Assembly (NCBI GenBank): GCA_051252415.1
Contig: JBPOGA010000002.1
Location: forward strand, 62,001-126,000
Reading direction: 5' to 3'
DNA from: JBPOFY01 sp051252415
Lineage (GTDB): Bacteria; Verrucomicrobiota; Verrucomicrobiia; Opitutales; Coraliomargaritaceae
DNA length: 64,000 nt
The position numbers and the translations under genes were made by a program. Shown here in pieces: positions 35,069 through 43,589 of the stretch; the stretch's first letter is position 1; each line of letters begins with the position of its first letter. Below the pieces are notes generated by a model. That model did no database searches. It saw only the letters and a list, made by a program, of their open reading frames with translations, and had not been told where the DNA came from.

Positions 35069-35365
35069 ATGCTTATTCACACTGTATTATTTTGGCTTAA
35101 AGACGGCCTAAGTTCCGACCAAATCACCGCATTTGAAGCGGCACTTGAAACAATGAAGGGCATCGAGCACGCGGAAGCGGTTTATGTCGGCACCCCGTCG
35201 GCGACCGAGAAGCGTCCAGTCATCGATACGAGCTATGACTACTGCCTGACCGTCGTCCTCAAAGATGTCGCGGCTCATGACGCTTACCAAGTTGATCCAA
35301 TCCACACAGAGTTCCTCAACAACAAGGATTTGTGGGCACAGGTAAAGATCTACGACGCGGATTAA
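35069..35365 (+). CDS. Dabb family (stress-responsive A/B barrel) protein
   Basis: A 98-residue dimeric alpha/beta-barrel protein. MLIHTVLFWLKDGLSSDQI, the HAEAVYVGTPSATEKRPVI block and HDAYQVDPIHTEF near the end are typical of the Dabb family. Proteins of this type have been seen as small dehydratases, cyclases or proteins of unknown role. It is close behind thrH and may be cotranscribed. The reaction here is unknown. Confidence 0.9.
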   Translation: MLIHTVLFWLKDGLSSDQITAFEAALETMKGIEHAEAVYVGTPSATEKRPVIDTSYDYCLTVVLKDVAAHDAYQVDPIHTEFLNNKDLWAQVKIYDAD

Positions 35366-35420
35366 TCGAGTCCCTACCAACAGTAGTTGACGGCGCTTTG
35401 CTAGCGAAGGCCCTACCATA

Positions 35421-36035
35421 ATGCTAGACACTTTCTTAGAACAACTCCAGCAGATCAGCTTGATTGACTGGTTTGCGATGGCCACTGGCATTGTCGGGGT
35501 CTGGCTCAGCATCAAAGAGAAAATCCTAGCGTGGCCGCTATTCATTCTCTGCTACGGCGCCTATATTTACATCAGCTTCCGCTCTAGCTTTTATGCGTTC
35601 GGTGGCATGAATATCATCTTCGTTGGCGTGGCTGCTTACGGCTGGTATCAATGGAGCAAAGCGGATTCAAGCGAAGGCAGCTCGACCGTCAGCCACATGC
35701 CTAGCCGACACTGGAGCAAAGTTATCGCATTCATCCTAATTGGCACACTTGGCATCGGATGGCTGCTATCCAATACTGGCGAGGCGCGTTTCCCTTTCTT
35801 CGACGCCTTTGCCACGAGCTGCGCCTTTACTGCTCAATGGATGTTGAGCAAAAAGTATATTGAGAACTGGATTTTTTGGATACTCACCGACTGCATCTAC
35901 ACTACCTTCTTTTATATCGATCGCATCTGGCCGAGTGTCGTCCTATTTAGCATTTTCATCTTCTTGGCGATTAAGGGCTGGTGCGAGTGGCGACAAACGA
36001 TCACTAAGCATTCTGCCATTGCGGTGGACGACTGA
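35421..36035 (+). CDS. pnuC: nicotinamide riboside transporter PnuC
   Basis: A 204-residue inner-membrane protein of the PnuC family with about seven helices. The opening ATGIVGVWLSIKEKILAWPL and the central NIIFVGVAAYGWYQWSKAD are typical; WxxW motifs line the substrate channel in solved relatives. Some PnuC homologues carry thiamine or riboflavin; the kinase gene that follows after 24 bases, of the nicotinamide riboside type, makes nicotinamide riboside the better guess. The short upstream gap (55 bases) shows no riboswitch-sized element. Confidence 0.92.
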   Translation: MLDTFLEQLQQISLIDWFAMATGIVGVWLSIKEKILAWPLFILCYGAYIYISFRSSFYAFGGMNIIFVGVAAYGWYQWSKADSSEGSSTVSHMPSRHWSKVIAFILIGTLGIGWLLSNTGEARFPFFDAFATSCAFTAQWMLSKKYIENWIFWILTDCIYTTFFYIDRIWPSVVLFSIFIFLAIKGWCEWRQTITKHSAIAVDD

Positions 36036-36059
36036 GCTTAACCGCCCCGACCTAAAATC

Positions 36060-36578
36060 ATGAAGCGGATCGTATTAACTGGCGCTGAATCCACGGGTAA
36101 AAGCACGCTCGCAGTAGCGTTGGCCGACCACTATGGAGAGCCTTTGACGGAAGAATATGTTCGTCACTATGTAGACGAAGTAGCCCGCGAACTGACAGAG
36201 AAAGATCTCGACCCGATCGCGACTGGGCAATTCGAAGCAGAAGATGCGGTGATCGACCAAGTAAATCGTTTAGTGCTTCACGACACGAACATCCTCTCAT
36301 CAATTCTATATGCGAAACACTATTTCGACTGCACACTCGACTGGGTGAACGAGCGTTTCTTTGAGCGCGAATACGCGCTGTATTTACTCTGCATGCCAGA
36401 TATCCCTTGGGTTGCCGATGAGGGACAACGCGAAGGCCCGGAGGTGCGGGATAAATTGCATGAGATGTTTAAATCGAGCCTTGAAAAGTTGGGCTTGCCC
36501 TACATCGAAATCAGCGGCGATCAAGACGAACGCTTTGGTGCTTCAATCGCAGCTATCGATCGAGTCTTGCATGCATAG
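36060..36578 (+). CDS. NadR-type nicotinamide riboside kinase / AAA ATPase
   Basis: A 172-residue P-loop kinase resembling the kinase domain of NadR. Walker A GAESTGKST is at residues 8-16, EEYVRHYVDEVARELTEKDL contains the substrate lid region, and VLHDTNILSSILYAKHY the Walker B-like Asp. It lacks the adenylyltransferase and DNA-binding parts of enterobacterial NadR. Phosphorylation of nicotinamide riboside inside the cell would trap what PnuC imports. The 24-base gap to pnuC supports cotranscription. Confidence 0.9.
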   Translation: MKRIVLTGAESTGKSTLAVALADHYGEPLTEEYVRHYVDEVARELTEKDLDPIATGQFEAEDAVIDQVNRLVLHDTNILSSILYAKHYFDCTLDWVNERFFEREYALYLLCMPDIPWVADEGQREGPEVRDKLHEMFKSSLEKLGLPYIEISGDQDERFGASIAAIDRVLHA

Positions 36579-36589
36579 AAAGTAGTCGG

Positions 36590-36636
36590 AGCTTCTAGCT
36601 CCTCGGCAATTAAATTTGGGAGCAGGATGCTCCCAC
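36590..36636. repeat. two short palindromes, including copy 2 of GGGAGCA(A/G)GATGCTCCCAC
   Basis: GGAGCTTCTAGCTCC (36590-36604) and GGGAGCAGGATGCTCCCAC (36618-36636). The second matches 13208-13226 with one loop difference. They lie between convergent genes. Confidence 0.75.
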
Positions 36637-36650
36637 TATCATTCCATGCA

Positions 36651-36680
36651 AAAAAGCCCCGTCCGAATAGGACGAGGCTT
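36651..36680 (-). terminator. terminator of the phosphofructokinase gene
   Basis: On the minus strand, AAGCC-T-CGTCC and GGACG-G-GGCTT form a stem with one mismatch and a five-base loop, followed by a T-run. It is 22 bases past the stop codon. Confidence 0.85.
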
Positions 36681-36702
36681 TTACAAATTAATTCGCTATG
36701 AT

Positions 36703-37965
36703 TTACTCGAATACGTGAGCGCCGAGCTTACGGGAGACTTTCTCCATGTTGAGCTTAATCAAAGCAGGCACGCCGTTTTCGTATGGGACTTGCACTTCAC
36801 CTTGGATGAGGGGCAATGCATACTTGTAGAAGTTGTAGTTCATGCTGACGCCGTCTTCGTTAATCCAGCTCTCTGGGAGCTTCTTCACGCCGTTGGCGAT
36901 TTCAGAAAGATCTGCAAGGCCTGTCTCACATGTGTAAGAGTCGCCTTCACCGCGGATCAATGTGACCATCTTATCCGTTTCGCCACCAACAGCTGCTCGA
37001 ACAGCCGCTTGACCTGCGAGGTAAGCTTCGTCGTTGTCTGCCTGTGAAGAACAGTGAACCGCAGCACGTTGCGCCATACCAAGTTTTACTGAACGAGCCT
37101 TCACTTGAAGAGCTTCTTCAGCAAGACCGCGAAGATATTCACCAGCACCACCGAGTTGTGAGTGACCAAATGCATCTGCACTCGCGCTATCTGTTGAAAC
37201 GAAGTTACCGTCCGCATCAACAAGGCCTTCACCGACGACGACGACGCAATACTTCTCTTTCTGAAGCACGTGCTGAACATCAGCAATGAACTTCTCTGGA
37301 GAGAATGCGACTTCTGGAAGATAGATAAGGTGTGGCGCAGCATTTGGCTCGTCGCGGCGTTTTGCAAGTGCAGCACCTGCAGCGATCCAACCAGCACTAC
37401 GACCCATCACTTCGATGATTTGAACGAGGTCGTGTTGGCCCATGCCTGCGTTGTCGGCAGCAATTTCCTTAACAGATGTCGCGATGTATTTGATCACGGA
37501 ACCGTAGCCAGGCGTGTGGTCAGTGGTGACCAAATCGTTATCGATTGTCTTAGGAATACCGATCACACGGAGTGCGTAGCCACGCTCTTGAGCGAGCTTG
37601 GAGATCTTATCTGCAGTGTCTTGTGAATCGTTACCACCTGCATAGAAGAAGTAGCGGATGTTGTGCGCTTCGAACACTTCGAGAACGCGGTCAAAATCAG
37701 ACTGCTTCTTGAGCTTGTAACGGCATGTGCCGAGTGCAGCACCTGGAGTGTAACGCAGGCCACGGATATTTTGCTGAGATTCTGCAGCAAGATCGATAAG
37801 CTGCTCGTTTAAAATACCAAGCACACCGTTGAGGCCACCGTAGATTTCTTCGATGCACTCGTGATTGAGCGCTTCAGCAACCATACCGGAGAGGCTGGCG
37901 TTAATGACTGATGTAGGGCCGCCAGATTGGGCGACGAGGCAATTACCTTCAAGTTCTTCGGACAT
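36703..37965 (-). CDS. 6-phosphofructokinase, pyrophosphate-dependent type
   Basis: Phosphorylates fructose 6-phosphate in glycolysis; the motifs predict PPi rather than ATP as donor. The 420-residue protein has FYAGGNDSQDTADKIS, where the fourth residue is Asp instead of the Gly of ATP enzymes, and IGIPKTIDNDL, with Lys in place of Gly. Both substitutions mark PPi-PFK. VMGRSAGWIAAGAALA, the substrate-binding block, is near residue 187. PPi-PFK works in both directions, so it can also serve gluconeogenesis. The ATG at 37965 follows a 70-base gap after purB. Confidence 0.93.
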   Translation of the reverse strand: MSEELEGNCLVAQSGGPTSVINASLSGMVAEALNHECIEEIYGGLNGVLGILNEQLIDLAAESQQNIRGLRYTPGAALGTCRYKLKKQSDFDRVLEVFEAHNIRYFFYAGGNDSQDTADKISKLAQERGYALRVIGIPKTIDNDLVTTDHTPGYGSVIKYIATSVKEIAADNAGMGQHDLVQIIEVMGRSAGWIAAGAALAKRRDEPNAAPHLIYLPEVAFSPEKFIADVQHVLQKEKYCVVVVGEGLVDADGNFVSTDSASADAFGHSQLGGAGEYLRGLAEEALQVKARSVKLGMAQRAAVHCSSQADNDEAYLAGQAAVRAAVGGETDKMVTLIRGEGDSYTCETGLADLSEIANGVKKLPESWINEDGVSMNYNFYKYALPLIQGEVQVPYENGVPALIKLNMEKVSRKLGAHVFE

Positions 37966-38035
37966 AGTATAATTTTGATTAAATTAGAAAAGTTGTGTGA
38001 TGTTTGTGTAATTTGGGCTTTACCGAAAGCAACCC

Positions 38036-39460
38036 TTAAAGAATTGCCCCAGGCGTATAGTCGGCTGCATTCGGGAAGTTTTGCGCGTCTTCGCGAACGG
38101 CAGCAGCAAAGTTCTCCACTTGAGTGGACGCAAGACCTGTCATCGCCTGAGCGCGGCCCATCATTTCAGAAAGCTGCTCGAGTGAAAGCCCGAGGCGTGA
38201 ATCTCCAGCAAGACGTTCTGTCAAATCGTTGCTCGTAATCAAACCTGAGCGAAGATCGCGCACGGTTTGAACCGCGTGCTCCTTGATTGCTTCGTGGGCT
38301 TCTTCACGGCCTGCGCCTGCTTTAACTGCTTCCATGAGCACTGTGGTAGTCGCGAGGAATGGGCCGTAACGTTGATTCTCTTGATCAATCACCGCTGGAT
38401 AAACTTCCATCTGGTTGAGGATCGTGAGGAAGGTATCGATAAGGCCATCAATCGCGAAGAAGCTATCAGGTAAGAAAACACGGCGCACGACAGAGCAAGA
38501 GACGTCACCCTCATTCCATTGATCCCCACTGAGTTCGCCGGCCATGGTTAGATAGCCCTTAAGGATTACTGCGAAACCATTCAAACGCTCACAGCTGCGG
38601 CTATTCATTTTGTGCGGCATCGCGGATGAACCCACCTGCCCCTTGGCAAAACCTTCACTTGCGAGCTCGTGGCCGGCCATGATTCGGAGTGTCTTTGCGA
38701 AGCTAGATGGGCCCGAAGCCAAACGAACAAAGACAGAAACGACTTCAAAATCGAGACCACGTGGATACACTTGGCCGACTGTGTCGAGTGCGGCTCCCAC
38801 ACCTAAGTGATCGAGAATGCGTTCTTCAAGCGAAGCGACCTTCTCTTCATCGCCACCGAAAAGTGTCAACAAGTCCATCTGTGTTCCAACAGGCCCTTTA
38901 AGCCCGCGCACTGGATAGTTGTCGATAATGCGATCAAGTTCACGCACTGCGAGAAGTAGATCCTCGCCAAACATCGCGAGACGTTTGCCAAAAGTTGTTG
39001 GCTGGGCTGGCACATTGTGAGTGCGAGCGGTAATCACGAGCTCTTTCCATTGTTCGGCACGCTCGGCGACCTTGAGCAAGGCCGCAATCGCTTTGGTGCG
39101 GATAAGCTCAAGCGCTTGGATAATCTGCAACTGCTCAACATTCTCAGTTAAGTCACGGCTAGTCAGCCCCTTATGAATATGCTCATAGCCAGCGAGGTCG
39201 CAGAATTCTTCAATACGCGCCTTCACATCGTGGCGAGTGATGGCTTCGCGCTCGTTAATGGAGTCGAGATTGATCTGCCCCTTCACTTTTTCGTAGGCGT
39301 CGATCGCCTCTTGAGGCACGTCGAGTCCAAGGTCTTTTTGAGCGCGTAGCACTGCGATCCAATAATCACGCTCGAGTGCGATGCGGCCTTCCGCGCTCCA
39401 AACTGAACGCATCTGCTTGGATGCGTAACGAGTGGCTAATACATTTGGTATGTTCTCCAT
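38036..39460 (-). CDS. purB: adenylosuccinate lyase
   Basis: Cleaves adenylosuccinate to AMP and fumarate, and SAICAR to AICAR, in purine synthesis. The 474-residue protein has the fumarase/aspartase superfamily signature GSSAMPHKMNSRSCERL near residue 288, and RTHNVPAQPTTFGKRLA near 144 with the catalytic His. Length and motifs match the longer PurB subgroup. It is upstream of the phosphofructokinase gene on the same strand, with separate spacing of about 70 bases. Confidence 0.97.
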   Translation of the reverse strand: MENIPNVLATRYASKQMRSVWSAEGRIALERDYWIAVLRAQKDLGLDVPQEAIDAYEKVKGQINLDSINEREAITRHDVKARIEEFCDLAGYEHIHKGLTSRDLTENVEQLQIIQALELIRTKAIAALLKVAERAEQWKELVITARTHNVPAQPTTFGKRLAMFGEDLLLAVRELDRIIDNYPVRGLKGPVGTQMDLLTLFGGDEEKVASLEERILDHLGVGAALDTVGQVYPRGLDFEVVSVFVRLASGPSSFAKTLRIMAGHELASEGFAKGQVGSSAMPHKMNSRSCERLNGFAVILKGYLTMAGELSGDQWNEGDVSCSVVRRVFLPDSFFAIDGLIDTFLTILNQMEVYPAVIDQENQRYGPFLATTTVLMEAVKAGAGREEAHEAIKEHAVQTVRDLRSGLITSNDLTERLAGDSRLGLSLEQLSEMMGRAQAMTGLASTQVENFAAAVREDAQNFPNAADYTPGAIL

Positions 39461-39617
39461 GATATCTGTAATTTGGGAAAACGGAGAAAAATACAGCTAT
39501 CGAGGCCTCGCGCCATCAAAAAACGGGAAAAAGATACAATCCCTTGGAGTCTGCCCAAAACTACCGGCAAATTACCCATGAGCCCCACTAGATGGGGCTG
39601 ACCGAAACGATCGAAAT

Positions 39618-42600
39618 CTACAGTTTTGGCGCTAGGACAACACGAAGCCCCATTGCATTGCTGACCGTATTTGGCTGATGCCCTCCTCGATACGCAGAAC
39701 GCACCGCCTTAGCGAAATCCTCCCAGCTACCACCACGCACGGCAATTTTAGAGCCATCAGTTCTGGGCGCAGGGTCTGTGAGGCTGCCGCCTGGCAAGCG
39801 ACCATTATATTTATCAAGCGTCCACTCCTTCACATTACCATGGACGTCATATAGACCTAGCGCATTCGGCTGATAAGAGCCCACCTTCGTTGTGCCATAG
39901 AGACTGGTGCGCACGCCTCCTTGATGGTCAATCGGATATACACCACGAAAGTTCCCCGCAGTTGCGTCGGCCGTAGCGCCAAAAGAAAATGGCGTGGTAG
40001 TGCCTGCACGTGCGAAATATTCCCACTCTGCTTCAGTTGGCAAGCGGTATTCATAGCCCTCTGGCAAGCGGCCAGCATTCGCTTCAAATCGATTCAACAT
40101 CACACAAAACTGCTTCGCTTGCTCCCATAAAACACTGTCTACTGGCTTATCAGCACCCTTAAACTCTGATGGATTAATATCCATAATTTCAATAAATTTA
40201 GCCTGAGTGACTTCATGAATACCCACCCAGAACCCCTTGGTTAAATGCACTTGAGTCTGCGGTCCTTCATTCGGAAGACGTGCGGACTCCATTGGAGGAC
40301 TACCCATAGAAAAGCTACCTGGTTTAACCCATACAAACTGATGCCCTAGATATGGCATTGTCCACTCTGCACCAAATTGCGGCCCAGGAATCGCCACTGG
40401 TTCAATTGCCCAACTCAATAATTCATTCGGCGCGAGCTTCACTTCTCGTTTCATCGTCAAATGATCTTGAATACGTAATTCTAGCACAACGCCTTCATTG
40501 GCTGGAACTTCAACTCGGCCATCGACAAGTTCAACAGGTTGACCATCCAAATGCACAGATGCATTCAATGCCTCGGGCAACACAATTTCAACGACGCCCG
40601 GCCTAGGAAGCATCGTGACGTCCAGTTCAACTTTAGCACGATCCTCCACATTCACTTGTAAACCCTTCGAGATATACAGCGGGTGGACCAAGCGTAACAG
40701 ACGTGGTCCTTCCCGAACGTTTTCTATCACGCCTGCCCCAAAGGACCTCAACTGACCATCAACTTCGACACTCAGCTCATCGAGAAGCGCGCCTTCAGCT
40801 CCAGCACTCGCGCCCGCGAAGTCTACAGAGAACTCCACCGTTCCCGAACGGGGGATGAGCTCGCCAAAATCAACTTCAATATCTTGCCCCGCCTCAAATT
40901 GCAGGCGACGACCTAGTGACCGATATCCATCCAAATGCGCAACAATCAAGTAACTCTCTCCGGGCTCCAAAGCTTCTAACGTCAAAGGCGTTGTTCCTTT
41001 CGCAACATCATTCACTAATATACGTGCCCCCTCTGGCAGAGTGCGCACGATCACTTTTGATGGCAAAGGCTCTAGCTCGACATTCATTGCGGTCACTTCA
41101 CCAAAAGTGATTTCCTGCTCATCTAGCACACGTGGCAGATACCCCTTCTTTTTCACTACAATTTGATACGTGCCAGCAAAAATGCCCTTTTTCAGAAAAA
41201 AGACCCCTTCGCTATTGGTCGCACCTAACTCAATCTCAACACCTCGGTCATCAATCACGGAAACCGTGGCCTGCGGCTCTGAAGAAATTTTAAAATCGGT
41301 CCATGCAGGCTTCAACTCCACTTTCAAAGAGATTGGTTTATCGCGTGCCACAGGAATCACGACCGTCGTCATTTCTTCAACATGGTGCGGTGCAGTCATC
41401 TTCACCTGATACTCTCCCGGCTGAACCTTTAACTTTATTCGGCCATCCCTCGAAATAAAGCGTTCCCCATGTTCAACAAATTCCAGCTTCGCAACTGCTG
41501 GGCTCACCGTAACAATTAAATGCGGCACTTCACCAGAAATCGCTTTCTCGACGACATTACGCACGTATTGCTCTTCCTGAGAAAAAGCCATATTTAGATA
41601 AGAAGCTGCAAGTGCGGTCAAAGTGACCCCGACCAATCCAATCAACCCTAGCCGCCAGATCCGCGTGGCTGATTCTCCTCGCTGCGCAATACCGCGAGGC
41701 ACAGGCAAGCGGTCAATCTGTCGCTGCACAAAGCCTGCGCTTTCGGACTCCTCTTCGACTTCTGTGTTTTGAAGATCCAATAAGGCGAGCTTACAGGATT
41801 GATAGCGCTCCTCGCAGCCTTTGCTTAGACATGTTTTAAAGAAAACATCCCAGTTCTCAGATAATCCAGGGGCAAAAGCCTCGATCGGAACATATTCAAC
41901 TTCATTAGGCTTATGCCCAGTAAGCAGCCAGTAGCCAATCATTCCTACTGAATAAATATCAACACGAGGGTCTTCGCTTAAGCCCGCTCGATACTCAGGG
42001 CTCATGACATCAAATGTATTCAAGCGCACGACCGACTTGTTCGATTCCAATGGAGAGACGGATGCCGACACGATCGACTCAAATAATTCAACCCCTATTG
42101 CCTGCTTAATACTGATGCCCAAAACCTGAATCTCACCCTCATCAGAAATGAAGATCAAATCGGAATCTAAATCACGATGGTCTAAACCCTTTGTATGTGC
42201 ATATCCTAGTACACCAAGAAGTTGAGCCACGATACGTGTCACTGCATCCGCATCGACACCTGATTTACCTGGCACCGCCTTAGCCTCAAAATACTGACTC
42301 AAGGGCTGTCCGCGAACCGCCTCCTGGAAGATACAATGCCGCTCGTTAATAATCGCGCAGTCTACAATCTTCGGGATACTATTGTGTTCAACTCCTTGCA
42401 GTATCTTCTGCGCATACTGTAGGCGCTTAAAGAATTTTGCATCCTCACATGTTCGGTGATGAAAAATGCCCACGGTCACATCATGTAAATCACGCACATG
42501 CTGCATATGGTAATAATCCACAAGTAACCCAGCAGTTAGGCACTCGACGACCCGAAAATTCCCAAAAGTCTCGCCAGACTTTAGAATACGCATGGCCAAC

Positions 42601-42674
42601 TGATCCTCGGTTTTTTTAGTATTTCCGAGTTTCTCTGAGCCTTGAGGATCTGTAGGGGTATCTTCGCTGTCCAT
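39618..42674 (-). CDS. membrane pseudokinase-PEGA-FGE-sulfatase-like protein
   Basis: A 1018-residue single-pass membrane protein. Residues about 35-320 have a protein kinase fold but key residues are changed: the VAIK-type Lys is missing (VTVGIFHH, about 67-73), the catalytic loop reads HRDLDSDLIF (166-175) with Asp and Leu replacing the usual Lys and Asn, and the DFG region is VLGIS. A membrane helix follows (about 340-365, GLIGLVGVTLTALAASYL). The middle has several PEGA-type beta domains (for example VRTLPEGARILVNDVAKGTTPL). The C-terminus, from about 780, is a formylglycine-generating-enzyme-like domain (FVWVKPGSFSMGS, RLPTEAEWEYFARAG, VRGGSWED), without the FGE catalytic cysteines. A sensing or scaffold role is inferred. 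Confidence 0.88.
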   Translation of the reverse strand: MDSEDTPTDPQGSEKLGNTKKTEDQLAMRILKSGETFGNFRVVECLTAGLLVDYYHMQHVRDLHDVTVGIFHHRTCEDAKFFKRLQYAQKILQGVEHNSIPKIVDCAIINERHCIFQEAVRGQPLSQYFEAKAVPGKSGVDADAVTRIVAQLLGVLGYAHTKGLDHRDLDSDLIFISDEGEIQVLGISIKQAIGVELFESIVSASVSPLESNKSVVRLNTFDVMSPEYRAGLSEDPRVDIYSVGMIGYWLLTGHKPNEVEYVPIEAFAPGLSENWDVFFKTCLSKGCEERYQSCKLALLDLQNTEVEEESESAGFVQRQIDRLPVPRGIAQRGESATRIWRLGLIGLVGVTLTALAASYLNMAFSQEEQYVRNVVEKAISGEVPHLIVTVSPAVAKLEFVEHGERFISRDGRIKLKVQPGEYQVKMTAPHHVEEMTTVVIPVARDKPISLKVELKPAWTDFKISSEPQATVSVIDDRGVEIELGATNSEGVFFLKKGIFAGTYQIVVKKKGYLPRVLDEQEITFGEVTAMNVELEPLPSKVIVRTLPEGARILVNDVAKGTTPLTLEALEPGESYLIVAHLDGYRSLGRRLQFEAGQDIEVDFGELIPRSGTVEFSVDFAGASAGAEGALLDELSVEVDGQLRSFGAGVIENVREGPRLLRLVHPLYISKGLQVNVEDRAKVELDVTMLPRPGVVEIVLPEALNASVHLDGQPVELVDGRVEVPANEGVVLELRIQDHLTMKREVKLAPNELLSWAIEPVAIPGPQFGAEWTMPYLGHQFVWVKPGSFSMGSPPMESARLPNEGPQTQVHLTKGFWVGIHEVTQAKFIEIMDINPSEFKGADKPVDSVLWEQAKQFCVMLNRFEANAGRLPEGYEYRLPTEAEWEYFARAGTTTPFSFGATADATAGNFRGVYPIDHQGGVRTSLYGTTKVGSYQPNALGLYDVHGNVKEWTLDKYNGRLPGGSLTDPAPRTDGSKIAVRGGSWEDFAKAVRSAYRGGHQPNTVSNAMGLRVVLAPKL

Positions 42675-42687
42675 TAAATACAGTGTG

Positions 42688-43257
42688 TTAACTTAAAAGC
42701 TCGATCACGGTTTGCACAATACGATCCACAGAAGCCAACTTTCCCTCGCCCTCATAGCCGCAGGCAAGCATACCACTGTCGGGTTCGATAAAATGGTAAG
42801 CTCGCTCACGAAGGGTCGCAATATTTGCCTGAGTCGCAGCATGTGCGAGCATCTTGCCGTTCATCGCTGGTGCGATCATGACAGGTGCAGGAGTCGCTAA
42901 ATGAATCGAGGTCAAAAGATCTGGCGCTAAGCCATGTGCAAACTGCGCGATACAATGCGCGGTCGCTGGCGCGACTAACAAGAGGTCGGCTTGATCGGCA
43001 AGCTCGATATGCCCAGGTTGCCAGCCAGCACCTTCATTCCACAAATCTGTCGCAACAGGCTGACGTGATAATGTCTGTAATGTTAACGGCTGAATAAAGC
43101 TACAGGCACCCGCTGTCATCACAGGAAAAACTTTCGCGCCCGCCTCGGTCAATCGACTTGTAATGTCAGCTGCCTTGAAGGCTGCAATCGAACCAGTGAC
43201 GCCCAAAATGATGGTGCGTCCTTTTAAAACTGTATCTACTTCTAACAAGAAAACCAA
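42688..43257 (-). CDS. coaC: phosphopantothenoylcysteine decarboxylase (CoaC-type)
   Basis: FMN-dependent decarboxylation of phosphopantothenoylcysteine to phosphopantetheine in coenzyme A synthesis. The 189-residue protein carries GVTGSIAAFKAADI, the active-site His in GHIELADQADLLLVAPAT, the PAMNGKML motif, and ACGYEGEGKLAS with the substrate-clamp Cys. It is a CoaC alone, not fused to the CoaB ligase, and no coaB is in the window. The only in-frame starts are TTG codons (43257 or 43248), since no ATG precedes the first motif. It ends 13 bases before the pseudokinase gene begins. Confidence 0.88.
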   Translation of the reverse strand: MVFLLEVDTVLKGRTIILGVTGSIAAFKAADITSRLTEAGAKVFPVMTAGACSFIQPLTLQTLSRQPVATDLWNEGAGWQPGHIELADQADLLLVAPATAHCIAQFAHGLAPDLLTSIHLATPAPVMIAPAMNGKMLAHAATQANIATLRERAYHFIEPDSGMLACGYEGEGKLASVDRIVQTVIELLS

Positions 43258-43379
43258 AAATGGGGGTTTTTCCTGTCACTAACAAGTCTCAAGTCGGTAT
43301 ATGGTAGGTCGTTTCACAACATTTTGATAACCCACGCGACGCTTGACACTTCAACGCGACAAATAAATGCTGCCAAACG

Positions 43380-43457
43380 ATGCAAATGACATTCAGCATA
43401 CGGACAATCCAGTTGGGATACCTCACTGAACTTCTCCCCTTTGGGGATTTGAAGTAA
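43380..43457 (+). CDS. possible leucine-rich leader peptide of leuA
   Basis: A 25-codon frame, MQMTFSIRTIQ followed by LGYLTELLPFGDLK, with five leucine codons in its last 14 residues. Its stop codon is eight bases before the hairpin at 43465-43481. This is the layout of transcription attenuation by a ribosome stalling on scarce Leu-tRNA. No Shine-Dalgarno sequence precedes the ATG. An alternative antiterminator structure was not found by eye, so this remains a candidate. Confidence 0.35.
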   Translation: MQMTFSIRTIQLGYLTELLPFGDLK

Positions 43458-43464
43458 ACCGTCT

Positions 43465-43486
43465 GCGGGCAATGCGCCCGCTTTTA
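43465..43486 (+). terminator. possible attenuator hairpin upstream of leuA
   Basis: GCGGGC-AATGC-GCCCGC followed by TTTTA, 104 bases before the leuA start and in the leuA orientation. The T-run is short, so termination may be weak or conditional. Confidence 0.5.
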
Positions 43487-43589
43487 TGCCAAGCTAATAT
43501 ACGCTCCCAAATACGCAAATGTATTGATACAAGTTTCGCTTTGGCTTTTTCGTAAAAACAGCACAAACATTCTGAATCATTTCACCACG

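Larger units (their letters stand above)
43258..43589. other. 330-bp intergenic/leader region of leuA
   Basis: Divergent promoter region of coaC and leuA. Only a possible leader peptide, a hairpin and a TTGACA (43343-43348) without a clear -10 box were found. CCCCTTTGGGG (about 43436-43446) is an additional short palindrome. Confidence 0.5.

Noticed and set aside
35366..35420. Possible riboswitch upstream of pnuC
   Set aside because: The gap is only 55 bases and shows no conserved riboswitch core; it holds only a weak repeat-like CCCTACC pair.
39618..42674. Active formylglycine-generating enzyme or active serine/threonine kinase
   Set aside because: The FGE-like domain has no suitable cysteine pair and the kinase domain lacks the main catalytic residues.
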